Source of the DNA: Cudoniella acicularis
Taxonomy: Eukaryota > Ascomycota > Leotiomycetes > Helotiales > Helotiaceae
Reading direction: 5' to 3'
NCBI GenBank assembly: GCA_013054445.1
Contig: JAAMPI010000604.1
Span: 1 to 30,558 of the forward strand
DNA length: 30,558 nucleotides
The translations under genes and the position numbers were made by a program. This document shows positions 10,440-18,933 of the stretch, one piece after another. Below the pieces are notes generated by a model that saw only the letters and a program-made list of their open reading frames with translations, ran no database searches and was not told the DNA's origin. Position 1 is the first letter of the stretch. Each line of letters opens with the position of its first letter.

Positions 10440-12458
10440 TCACAGTGAGTCCGAATCTTGACTCGAATCTTGACCCGAATCTTGACCCGAATCTTGACCC
10501 GAATCTTGACCCGAATCTAGATTACCGAAGACCATCATGCCTTGCGTCTGGTAGCTATCAACGTCGTGATAGTTATGTGGAAATTGCCTTAGCCCAACTG
10601 TGATACGATATTCCAAGCTGCTAGAGCCCAAACGGATTTCGCGTTCAACTCTAACAAAGTACCTGCCGAGACTAGTTGAAGAGTGGTCGTGGCCGAAGGG
10701 GATTCCAAGTCCAACAAAGTGCGAAGATGCCGAGCTTGGGCTTAGCGCCAGGCCTTGATCGGTCTTCGCTGAAGGGTGATAGAGGAGCCGTTTTCGACAA
10801 GAACTAGCATTCAGGTCCTTCACTTCCGAAAGAAAGATATGCCAACTATTGTGTAATATGGCGAAGACTATCAGCATCTGGCCACCAACCATTCCATTAT
10901 TCACTATCACAGTTGCGAGGTGCCTTCCAGTAGCATGGATTCCCGATCTATACTTGATACCCCCAGCTGTGAACACCTCTCCACCTTCGACTGGTGGGAA
11001 TGTGGCTCGTCCGAATTCCATTTTCATGGCCCAGTCTTCTTGAAGGGTCTCTAATAAAATCTCATTTCTGCTAGTGAAGTAGTCTCCCGGACAGGCGTCG
11101 ACGATTTCAATGTTCTGATGGCTTTTAGCCAGGATAAGGGTGATTGTGCGTTCGGCATCGAAGATCGAAGTTGAGGACAACGCAGACCGCAACAATGGCT
11201 CCCAAGCGAGCTGCTGCCATGAGAGTGGCCAGGTATCCTCATAAAGCAAGAGATATAAGGGGTTCGAGTCAAATTCCTGGTTCAGAACTCGTTCACTCCC
11301 AACCCAGTGGCCTTGAAAGGTAGTTCTGATGAATCGTCTCGTTTTGCTTCCCGGCTTACAGTGTAGGTATATCACAGCCCACTCCGGCTCGATTCCGGAT
11401 TCAATCGAGTTTTCTTTAGAGGTCGAGCACGCTAAGAATCCATAGTAATAGCCTAGATTCTCCGGCACTGAAGTAATTGGTAGTTGGATATGCAGGCCAA
11501 AGTTCGTAACGATGAAATCAGGCTTTGGCTGTGAGATATTAAATGCTTGGACATACTTCTCGTAGTCAACGGGATGATGTGTCGGGGGAAGGAATTGGTC
11601 AGAAGACTCCGCCAATACCCCAGCAGACATGGCACTCCCCTGCCACGCAAATATACTGTGATCAGTTGATACGCGCATGATTTCCAATTGTAGACGTCTG
11701 AACGCACGTGAGCCCTCGCCATATATAGTCGGCATGTGAACTCCAAAAAGTCCCAGAAGAGAGTAGGCCTGATCCTCGTCCTTTGATGTTTGTCGGCCCC
11801 CCGCCCAAGACATCTTTTGTGCAATACTGGTCTCGTGCGCGTACATGCCGTCCCTCAAGATTGCCTCGTCCACTCGCGTAATTTGAGCAATGAGGTTTGC
11901 TAAGCTCGCTTTGTTGTCGATTTCCCTCCATTTGGCATCAAAGAAGACCACATGGGTAGGCGCTATCAGTTCCTGCAGGGTCCAGCCTCTGGTAAACCAT
12001 TCGCTTTTTCGAAATCGCGATCCCTCGGCTCTTGGATCCTCAGAGCTGCAAGCGTCGTCCAAATAGGCATAACACCTCTGGGACCTCTCATACCAATTAT
12101 ACATCGAATTAATAGCCTCTGACAATTCGGCACTGCTACTCTTGTCGATACAACATGTGTCAATCCAGACATATGAGTATCCATCCTCCAGAGCCTGAGA
12201 ACAGGATCCCTTGAGTTTCTTATAGCCCGGCTTTTTCGTTATTTCAGCGTCGGCAGCTATGTTTGGGATGCTATGACAGTCCTGAAAGGACACTTCGCCG
12301 TCTCGCCAGCGATGAGAAAGGATAGCGTACGGTGGAATTTTCTGACTGTGTTCCTTGAGAATAATTCTGAGAGAATGGTCTAAGTCGTTGGAGCAGTGTA
12401 GGAGGTACATGATGTCTGGGCATAAGGTTACAACTGAGTATTGGGTATTCGGAGACAC
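10440..12458 (-). CDS. HET-domain (heterokaryon incompatibility) protein
   Basis: Intronless gene of up to 672 codons. The HET domain fills roughly residues 40-250. The three usual blocks are present: IPPYAILSHRW (41-51), VWIDTCCIDK (97-106) with WYERSQRCYAYL after it, and WFTRGWTLQELIAP (154-167). These are followed by TSKDEDQAYSLLGLFGVHMP and TIYGEG. HET proteins trigger cell death when genetically different hyphae fuse; partner and specificity cannot be read from sequence. The C-terminal 400 residues match nothing I know and end in a GQDS tetrapeptide repeat coded by a 12-bp tandem array. The start is either 12458 or the second ATG at 12410 (MYLLHCSN), which better fits HET proteins that begin just before the domain. 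It is the only intact gene in the decayed 7.0-13.3 kb block. Confidence 0.92.
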   Translation of the reverse strand: MSPNTQYSVVTLCPDIMYLLHCSNDLDHSLRIILKEHSQKIPPYAILSHRWRDGEVSFQDCHSIPNIAADAEITKKPGYKKLKGSCSQALEDGYSYVWIDTCCIDKSSSAELSEAINSMYNWYERSQRCYAYLDDACSSEDPRAEGSRFRKSEWFTRGWTLQELIAPTHVVFFDAKWREIDNKASLANLIAQITRVDEAILRDGMYAHETSIAQKMSWAGGRQTSKDEDQAYSLLGLFGVHMPTIYGEGSRAFRRLQLEIMRVSTDHSIFAWQGSAMSAGVLAESSDQFLPPTHHPVDYEKYVQAFNISQPKPDFIVTNFGLHIQLPITSVPENLGYYYGFLACSTSKENSIESGIEPEWAVIYLHCKPGSKTRRFIRTTFQGHWVGSERVLNQEFDSNPLYLLLYEDTWPLSWQQLAWEPLLRSALSSTSIFDAERTITLILAKSHQNIEIVDACPGDYFTSRNEILLETLQEDWAMKMEFGRATFPPVEGGEVFTAGGIKYRSGIHATGRHLATVIVNNGMVGGQMLIVFAILHNSWHIFLSEVKDLNASSCRKRLLYHPSAKTDQGLALSPSSASSHFVGLGIPFGHDHSSTSLGRYFVRVEREIRLGSSSLEYRITVGLRQFPHNYHDVDSYQTQGMMVFGNLDSGQDSGQDSGQDSGQDSSQDSDSL
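10451..10519. repeat. 12-bp coding minisatellite in the HET gene
   Basis: Five full copies plus a partial copy of CCGAATCTTGAC (plus strand) lie just before the HET stop codon. On the coding strand they give repeated SGQD/GQDS units. Four copies are identical and one differs by a single base. The period is a multiple of three, so copy-number change keeps the frame. Confidence 0.92.
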
Positions 12459-13379
12459 AAAAGTCTGATTTAAATCTTCTGATTCTTGAATTAGGCATCA
12501 AGCGCTGCCCTACGACAGCATCAGCCGCTGTAGGCGCCTCAACCTGTTGAGCACGTGCTTGACGACTCAGCAGCATAAATCACCGCTGCCATTCTCAAGC
12601 ATTAACCAGAGTCTGAAATTTCTGCCAATATCCCCCCTTCATGCACTTTGCGCGCACAAGCCTTATAGTCCATCGCTCAACCTACCTCCTCCACGACGTC
12701 TTCCTCGCCGAACATCTCAGAACGCCTTTGGAATGAAGCATATCAAAACCCCTAGGTGTCACGGTTCTGGTTTGTCTTAGGCAGTATGTCGGAATTACAG
12801 CGGTTATCACGTGATTGGCTAATTGATACTGATTGATTGAGTTTTCTGAGTACTGTAATTCTTTCTGAGCTCTACAGGCAGTAGAGCCTATATATACACA
12901 AATACAGTGTATGACTGCGCCCGTAAGCCTTCGGCCGTTAGGCCGTGACAGGCTCCTTCAGGCTCCTTTAGGCTCCATCCTTCAGGGCCTTCATTATGGG
13001 TGGATTTATAAATTATATTATTACGACAACCCCACAAAGTGCGGGTATATCAAAGAATCCCGTGTCTCCGTTCGGAGCCTTCGACTTTCTCGTAACTTAC
13101 AATTTATTGCGCATTGCGTGTTGCGGCTTTGAATACTCAAATAACATCTTATGCCTTCATTGTGTGGCATATTCTGATATGAATTTCGATCGCAAATGAT
13201 AAACTACAAAGGACACTTCTTGAAAAGTGTCTAACCGTTCACCTACCTGACGATTCGACGAAGCTTAAGAACTCAATTCCTCATGCTCCTTAAAGGCCCA
13301 CCCCTCACCCTCTTATTCATTGACTCTGAAAAATCGTATGAAACAGAGGACAGGTTCCAACCAACTATGCATTACCTAT
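12459..13379. other. Upstream region of the HET gene with repeat-like debris
   Basis: No intact gene. It contains an LTR-like piece beginning TGTCGGAATTA at 12787, a TATATATACAC stretch at about 12890, and a 10-bp-period GGCTCCTT array at 12950-12977. Short open frames on the plus strand look random. Confidence 0.5.
12779..12977. mobile_element. Possible solo or truncated LTR fragment
   Basis: The start TGTCGGAATTA resembles the TGTTGGAATTA beginning common in Copia-type LTRs. A CACGTGATTGGCTAATTGA stretch and a TATATATACAC box follow, as in a U3 promoter. AGGCAGTA occurs at 12779-12786, immediately before it, and again at 12876-12883. CTCTAC-aggca-GTAGAG forms a small hairpin there. No matching LTR end, polyprotein or second LTR is present. 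Confidence 0.32.
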
Positions 13380-15123
13380 CTACAACCCATGATCAATCTT
13401 CATATCCTCCACCCCCCTCTCAATGACCCCTGGCCCCGCCATCGCAAACTCATACTCCAAATCCGGCTGCGCCTCCGCATAGAGCACATTCTTCTCACTC
13501 GCCATCTTGAAATTATACGCTGCCTCCTCATCACTCACAACATGTTTCTTCAATGAAGGGTTACCGGCAAGAGCGGCTTCAGTTTGCAGCTGGATGGCAC
13601 AGCCGCGGTCGAGGAGGCCGAAGAGGAAGCCGGCTTCATCAACTGTGCTTCCTGTTGAGAGGAGGCCGTGGTTGAGGAGGATGGCGGTCTGATTATTGGG
13701 TTAACTCGAAAATCCCACAGAGAGAAATAAGGAAAGAGGTGCGTTGACGGACCTTGTTCTTAGGTCCCAGAGCACGAGCAATATTTCGACCCTCCTCTTT
13801 AGCAAATACGATGCCTCCATATGAAGCATATACAGCGATACTATCATACAAGTAGCAGATATCCTGATTTAGCATATCTAGACCTATGAACGGAAGTTAA
13901 AACATCAGCCAAATGGAGTTTCCACTTTATGAAATCAAGAGGTCATCCATACCAGTAGCAAAAGCCGACCAAGCTCTCCCAGCCATGGTATGAGCATGAC
14001 ACACGGCATGAACATCCGGTCTTGCCTTATGAATCTCAGAATGAATCAAGAAGCCTGCCGCATTAGCAGTTTTGCTCTACTCAAGATCAGCATCCCCTCA
14101 ATTTCAAATAGTAGATTAGTTCTGGGGGTTAAGGACCTTATTCCCACCGACGACTTTCCCATTTCTCACATCTAGACAAATCAGATCTCCAGCAGTCATG
14201 AGACCAAAGTGCTTCCCGAGCGGGTTCATCCATATATAGTGCGGGAATTCCGGGTCTCGGACGGAGATGTGCCCAGACATTCCTTCGGTGAAGCCTTTGC
14301 GGGAGAAGTCGCGGAAGACAGCTGCGGTGTGGATGAGGATGTGGCGGCGGTGCTCTTCGTGGGTGGAGAAGGTGGGGATTCCTGATGTTTTTGTTTTAGC
14401 AGGTGTTGAGGAGGTAATAACGACCTGAGCTGTGAAGAAAGGAACAATGAAAACTCTTGAGGATATCTAATATTTTGACATCGGCAAACAATTCAAGCAC
14501 TCGTATACTGCGAGAGAGAACTTGGCTTAAGAGCATGCAGCAATGGACTTGAGAAATATGGAAATTCCCCGAAAAAGACAAGGCAAATAGCAAAGAGCAA
14601 TTGACAGCAGTAAAAAATGATTCACGTCGGGTCCTTCACTTTCTCACAGCCACTTGACAAATAACGTCCCTCCTTCCACCTATTAAAGTAAGAAAATCAT
14701 ATCACTCTAGGCAAGATGACCCAAACCCAACGTCAATCCCCTCAAAACCTCACAGCCACTCAATTACTCTGCTTCCACCTACTTAATTCAAATCAAAAAT
14801 CAAAAGAAGCGTCAACCACATGCAAGCACACTCAAAAATAAAAACAACCCACTCCAAGCCCCTTCTCCAAAGCTCATTAACCAGCAACTCCAAACCCAAA
14901 GAACTTCTTCGAATCTTCCAACATTCCTCCAGAGTCCCGAAAATAAAACCAAAAACCCAATTAATTAAGCAAACTCACCAGTATGAATCAAAGGTCCATG
15001 GGAAATCGCTTCCAAAGGAGTTTTATGCTCCGCACCATGAACATGTGTCACCTCTTGCTGTTGCTCTTTCGCAACAACTCCCGCTTCCTCCATAGTGATG
15101 GCGCTCGTAGCTGATGGTGCCAT
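13380..15123 (-). CDS. mug14: Class II aldolase/adducin-domain protein (Mug14 type)
   Basis: Five exons: 15123-14979, 14381-14137, 14076-13953, 13883-13753 and 13688-13380, giving 317 aa with a stop. Introns are 597, 60, 69 and 64 bp. The class II aldolase/adducin fold is shown by [14 protein letters not shown], the metal-binding HAHT in [13 protein letters not shown], and [18 protein letters not shown]. Fission yeast Mug14 belongs to this family; the substrate in fungi is not settled. The last exon ends in [18 protein letters not shown] and [13 protein letters not shown]. Introns 2 and 4 have unusual AAG|GTCC donors, accepted because the protein reads through properly ([25 protein letters not shown]). 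The acceptor of intron 1 was chosen to give [14 protein letters not shown]. The start ATG at 15123 (MAPSATSA) is preferred over an in-frame ATG 93 bp upstream, which would add basic, UTR-like residues. A decayed copy of its 3' end lies at 7.0-7.2 kb. Confidence 0.88.
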
Positions 15124-16979
15124 ATCTCCTTTCCTTACCTTCAATGTCGAAATCAAATCCCAAGATACTATTGAACTCCTCTCTTCCTTCAGTGTTCTAG
15201 AGTAGGAAATCAACAAGCCAAGTAGTCGAAGATGGGATAATCCTCTCTCTCAACTTATCAATACTCTTTCGATAAGAGGCCCTCCATAAGCGTGCACGTA
15301 GGCATCAATCGTACGAAAGGCGTGTTTAGGTAATGTTATGTTGAAGCGGAGTTTTCCGCGCCGCGGGGTGGGCAAGAATGGGGGAATACTGTAAAGTGAT
15401 GATGCGCCATGGCAAATGTGCCCTGTGATTCGTCGGCCGGGAAGACTTTCCCTTCTTGAGCATCGGGTGCATATTTATGGAGTTCCCTCGAAAATGCACA
15501 GGTGCAGCATATGTGGAACGCTGAAAAAGGGGGCTGAAACAAAATATCGCTTGGACCCTGGGCGGTGATCGCGGCTGAAAAAGGGGGGGAGGTTGTGTGC
15601 GAATTCCGGTACATACAGGATGCAGGCGGAAAAACTTGTTTCTTCGAGAGACAGAGAGTTTCAGGAATTTCAACGCGAAGAAAGAGATGAGATGAAAGGA
15701 TTCAATAATTTAATTGGATATTAGAATCGTCAAGTAAAAGTAAGTTTTCATGAAACATGTCATCTGATATCAGGTATCCTGTCCAAGCTCCAAGTATTTC
15801 AAAGCCCCCAAAAACTCCTTCCTTACTCATACGCCATCAAAAATCAAGAATTAGTAAGGAAATCAGTAAAAGTTCCCTTCGGAATAGCTACAAAAACAAC
15901 TCTATGCGGCACCGTAATCATCAGTGCCCAAACATTAGCCCCAAGCACGATGCGATCCTGCAAAATCCTCAACGTATCATCCTGTGTCTAAACCGTCTTA
16001 TCAAACACCTTCTTCAAAAGCGCCTTCTTCTTGTACTTCTCCATTCAGCCCGTATGATTGAAACTGTTCTTAGGACCAAAAGGATGGAGGCGCCTGAGCG
16101 GAACGCCAACTTAGAGCGTTGTACCTCCATTTTCTCCACCTTTTTGAGGGACAAAGAACTTTCTGGCCCTTCCCTAATTGGTCGAAAAATGAACTGCCGG
16201 ATCCGGTTGATCGCCAAAAACAATAATAATGGAGCTCGAGGAACAGGCAATCGGCTATGGTGATCGGGTAGACTCTAGGGATAGCTTGATAGATCTAGAG
16301 ATGGCGGAGCTGGAAAGGGCTAGACCCGTAAACTATGAAGTACTATTGGATTGCCTTATTCGACAGGTAGCTCAGTTTAGGGATTTGATGGTGATCGGTA
16401 GTTGCGCACTTAGGTTGCCTTCGCAGACTCAAGTTAGGTCCAGATGGCGATCAACATCAGCTCAATCAAGAGTTTGGGCACAGAAACATCAAACATTATA
16501 TTGGATGAAACTTACCAGTATTTATCGGGATCTGTTTGCTTGTACCCTCCTCATTTCGCGATCCTAGAACCCTCTGAACTTCTGAAGCCCTCTCATTGAT
16601 GGCAAATGGCCGGCTATGCGTGGCATTTTGAGCGCCTGTGCAAGTATTATTGTTGATAAATTCCTACCTAAATGCCACACTTGGCTTCGATAGCACTAGT
16701 AGTATAAAATGGTTTCATGCGTCGTACGAAGTCCAAAGAGTGTTGGGCCTGGGAAGAAATACGGATAGGGGAGCGATTAGCGGCGGTTCAACGGATTCAA
16801 AGCCTGGGCTCTGCTAAGAAGTCGTCGAGCATCTAATAATAATGTCACAATAGCCTTTCACACTGCTCATAACAAGGTTAGAGTACCCGATTCAACTCAG
16901 TTTTTGGACGACTGGCATGGCTTTTATGCCAACATCCACCAGCTAGCCGAATTTCATCGCCACCATTATAATCCAGAAG
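15124..16979. other. Long intergenic region, no intact gene
   Basis: The part nearest 15123 is the upstream region of the aldolase gene. It includes two copies of GCTGAAAAAGGGGG (15520-15533, 15574-15587), each containing the AGGGG core of stress-response elements. Between 15844 and 16254 the minus strand has a somewhat protein-like frame broken by four stops. A 112-codon plus-strand frame (16229-16567) begins with an acidic stretch (MELEEQAIGYGDRVDSRD). Neither has recognisable homology, and I do not call them genes. Confidence 0.5.
15520..15587. repeat. Direct repeat GCTGAAAAAGGGGG, two copies
   Basis: Identical 14-bp copies at 15520-15533 and 15574-15587, about 400-460 bp upstream of the aldolase ATG. 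On the minus (coding) strand they read CCCCC followed by TTTTT, so each has a CCCCT stress-element core. A regulatory role is inference. Confidence 0.6.
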
Positions 16980-17907
16980 CTAGAGCATGCCCATCACTGC
17001 CGCAACGCAAAGCAGCGCCCACAAAGTTGAGTATGGAAACCACCGACCAAGAATAAATGTCACTTTCCCTGCCAACCCGGTCTGTGCTACTTCTCCTTGC
17101 TTCACAATTGTCGCGGTTGCAGCCGGTACTTTTGTGATAGTAAAAGTGATTGTAGGTGGAGAAATTGGACTGCCGTCAAGCACAGAGGACGAAGGCACAG
17201 AGGAAGTGATACTTGGTGTTGATGTTGCAGTCGCGTTAAGGATGGAGGGACCGGAGATTTGGATGCATCCATTTGGAGAACAAATTGTCGTGTGCGGGCA
17301 ACATCCACCTCCCGTCTCTGCTGAGCACTCGACGGTACCTGCTATGCATTTTGGAGGACTATCAGACATATCTTGGCATTGATATAGGCTGGTTGCATTG
17401 CAGCAGAGAACCTGAGAAGGTGTAAGAGCTGTCGAGAAGCAGGCAGTTCCCACCGGGCAGCAAATATCCTGCCTCACTTGTGAGTAGGTTTTCAGAGTCG
17501 AGAAGTTTTCCAACACTCACAGGCTGGTTGAAGGCTCCGCAACTTTGCTGTTGGTCTCCACAAGTATAGAAAGGCACACTCTCCGGAGATCTCTTCATTG
17601 GGGCATTCGCCCAGAATCCAACCTTTCGCAAAGGTAAGAAGGCCGCAGTTTCGTCGTAATCGTCTATTGGTTGAACCTCCCGGTGTATCTTTCTTAACTG
17701 GGTTTGCACGTTGTCATAGTATATGTGAATTGCGTAGAAAAACCCCGCGAGCGCAATGCAACAGAACAATAGCGCAAGCGCTACGAGCCATCGACGCCGC
17801 CGCGAAATATATTTGCGGACCTCCGACAGACTAGAATGAAAAGATGATGTGTGGGTGATCGCCTGATCGGGACGAGGGTTTGATTGACGAATCATTGGTA
17901 AGGGCAT
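16980..17907 (-). CDS. Cysteine-rich membrane-anchored surface protein
   Basis: Two exons, 17907-17521 and 17468-16980, with a 52-bp GTGAGT..CAG intron joining AFNQP to DICCPVGTACF. Counting from the ATG at 17907 (291 aa), residues 1-39 are probably cytoplasmic and end in a basic RRRR. Residues 40-62 (WLVALALLFCCIALAGFF) form a signal anchor, which places the rest outside the cell or in the lumen. A cysteine-rich module follows (CGDQQQSCG, ICCPVGTACF, VLCCNATS, GGGCCPHTTICSPNGCIQ), then a Ser/Thr/Pro-rich stalk. A second hydrophobic stretch (LWALLCVAAVMGML) lies at the very C-terminus and could be a GPI signal or a second membrane span. The frame stays open upstream to about 17995 without an ATG (a TTG lies at 17976), so the true start may be 17907 or lie in an unseen upstream exon. 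Such Cys-patterned proteins are common in fungal cell envelopes; function unknown. Confidence 0.75.
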
Positions 17908-18740
17908 ATGAGGTGCAGGTGAAACGCGGGTGGAAGAGAAGTAGGGAGATCGAGGTAATTGTGTAAAACCAGGCAAATGAGGCTCTCGAATGCCATGTAA
18001 CTAAGTATCCAAGAGCCCATAGAGGTAATAGCAGAAGGATGAGAAGGTTTTTTTTTTGTAGAGTAAAGTAATGGAAATAGAAGATGGAGAATTTGAAGTT
18101 ATCAAAGGAAAGTCAGGCGGCTGAGACAACGCAAAAGCGGTAAGAGCGAGGACAACAAGTGAGACCGAAAAAGGCAGCGACGGCAGCGGCACAGGGCCGA
18201 ACCGTTCTTGAGACGTATAATTATGATTATAGGGCTGGAGGACTTCCTTAGCCATGAAATCGAAATTCGTTCAGGGACCTGGAGAAGTTGTTCCACAGTG
18301 AAAACGATAACAATATTTTTCCTGTTGTGAGCCTGCTAGAGCGATCCAAGACGCTTGCAATGCAAAGGATTTTGCATACCTCTAAAATCAACCATGACAG
18401 CAGTTTACTTGCGGTCAGAGACTCTGCGGTGCTAAGCACGATCTCCAGGGTTTCGACGATTATTGCGGTTGTTATATGATGTTGTTCGGGCTAAATGGCG
18501 TCAGGGCGACGTTGGTTTCGACTCTGCAGCCCATGACAGGGGTTCACAATGATTGGTGGGGTTGTCGGATTCACAGGCCAATTTTGACAGCACTTTGGGA
18601 TTTTTTATCATCTGATGTGTGTCCTTCACGAATGCTATGTTAATCGCTCCCAGGACAAGCTGTTGCGCAGATATTCTCACGACTCCACCGGTATCGCCCG
18701 CTGCCAAAGTTTGCCATGGTTTGGCAGACCCATTGGTTGG

Positions 18741-18745
18741 CCAAT
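18741..18745 (+). promoter_or_regulatory. CCAAT box in an inverted repeat
   Basis: CCAAT about 190 bp upstream of the oxidase ATG, within CATTGG-TTGG-CCAATG, so a CCAAT box is present on each strand. A further CCAAT lies at 18846-18850. Binding by the fungal CCAAT (Hap) complex is inference. Confidence 0.4.
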
Positions 18746-18763
18746 GAGCGCGCTTTCGCTGGA

Positions 18764-18769
18764 CCTCGG
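18764..18769 (+). promoter_or_regulatory. CCTCGG, candidate FarA/FarB site
   Basis: CCTCGG core, 165 bp upstream of the acyl-CoA oxidase ATG. FarA and FarB of Aspergillus nidulans bind this core upstream of fatty-acid catabolism genes. A second site in the opposite orientation lies at 18858. Confidence 0.55.
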
Positions 18770-18857
18770 CACGATTTTAGTGTACGGTGGTCGAAGGTAA
18801 GTGACGATTATTGACGATAATTACAATGGGGCATTATTTCAGAAGCCAATACCTTGA

Positions 18858-18863
18858 CCGAGG
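18858..18863 (-). promoter_or_regulatory. CCGAGG (inverted CCTCGG), candidate FarA/FarB site
   Basis: Inverted copy of the fatty-acid response core, 71 bp upstream of the ATG and between a CCAAT box (18846) and the TATA-like sequence (18885). Confidence 0.55.
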
Positions 18864-18884
18864 GCCGACACGCATAGCAAAGGA

Positions 18885-18892
18885 TATAAATA
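18885..18892 (+). promoter_or_regulatory. TATA-like box of the acyl-CoA oxidase gene
   Basis: TATAAATA 42 bp upstream of the ATG. The short distance implies a very short 5' leader if it is used as a TATA box. Confidence 0.4.
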
Positions 18893-18933
18893 TCTTCATA
18901 CTAGACTCTCGGTAACATTGTCAACCATTCGCC

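Larger units (their letters stand above)
17908..18933. other. Divergent promoter region, membrane protein and acyl-CoA oxidase
   Basis: Intergenic DNA between divergently transcribed genes. A 84-codon minus-strand frame (18255-18001, MAKEVLQPYNHNYT) has a hydrophobic middle but no good splice link to the downstream gene, and is not called. The right part holds the elements of the oxidase promoter, listed separately. Confidence 0.55.

Noticed and set aside
10451..10519. Regular repeat array that could be mistaken for a CRISPR
   Set aside because: Units are 12 bp with no spacers, code for a GQDS repeat within a gene, and the DNA is fungal.
15844..16254. Minus-strand frame with coding-like stretches (KYKKKALLKKVFDKTV; LRILQDRIVLGANVW) and four in-frame stops
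   Set aside because: Four stops in about 135 codons is near random expectation and no family is recognised. That all the stops could come from C-to-T change is true of any stop codon, so it is not evidence of repeat-induced point mutation.
16229..16567. 112-codon plus-strand frame starting MELEEQAIGYGDRVDSRD
   Set aside because: The first 50 residues are plausible, but the rest is Arg/Ser/Gln-rich and random-looking, with no homology, splice sites or promoter seen.
18001..18255. 84-codon minus-strand frame with a hydrophobic middle upstream of the cysteine-rich gene
   Set aside because: Ends in AT-rich, homopolymeric sequence and has no standard donor that would link it to the downstream exon.
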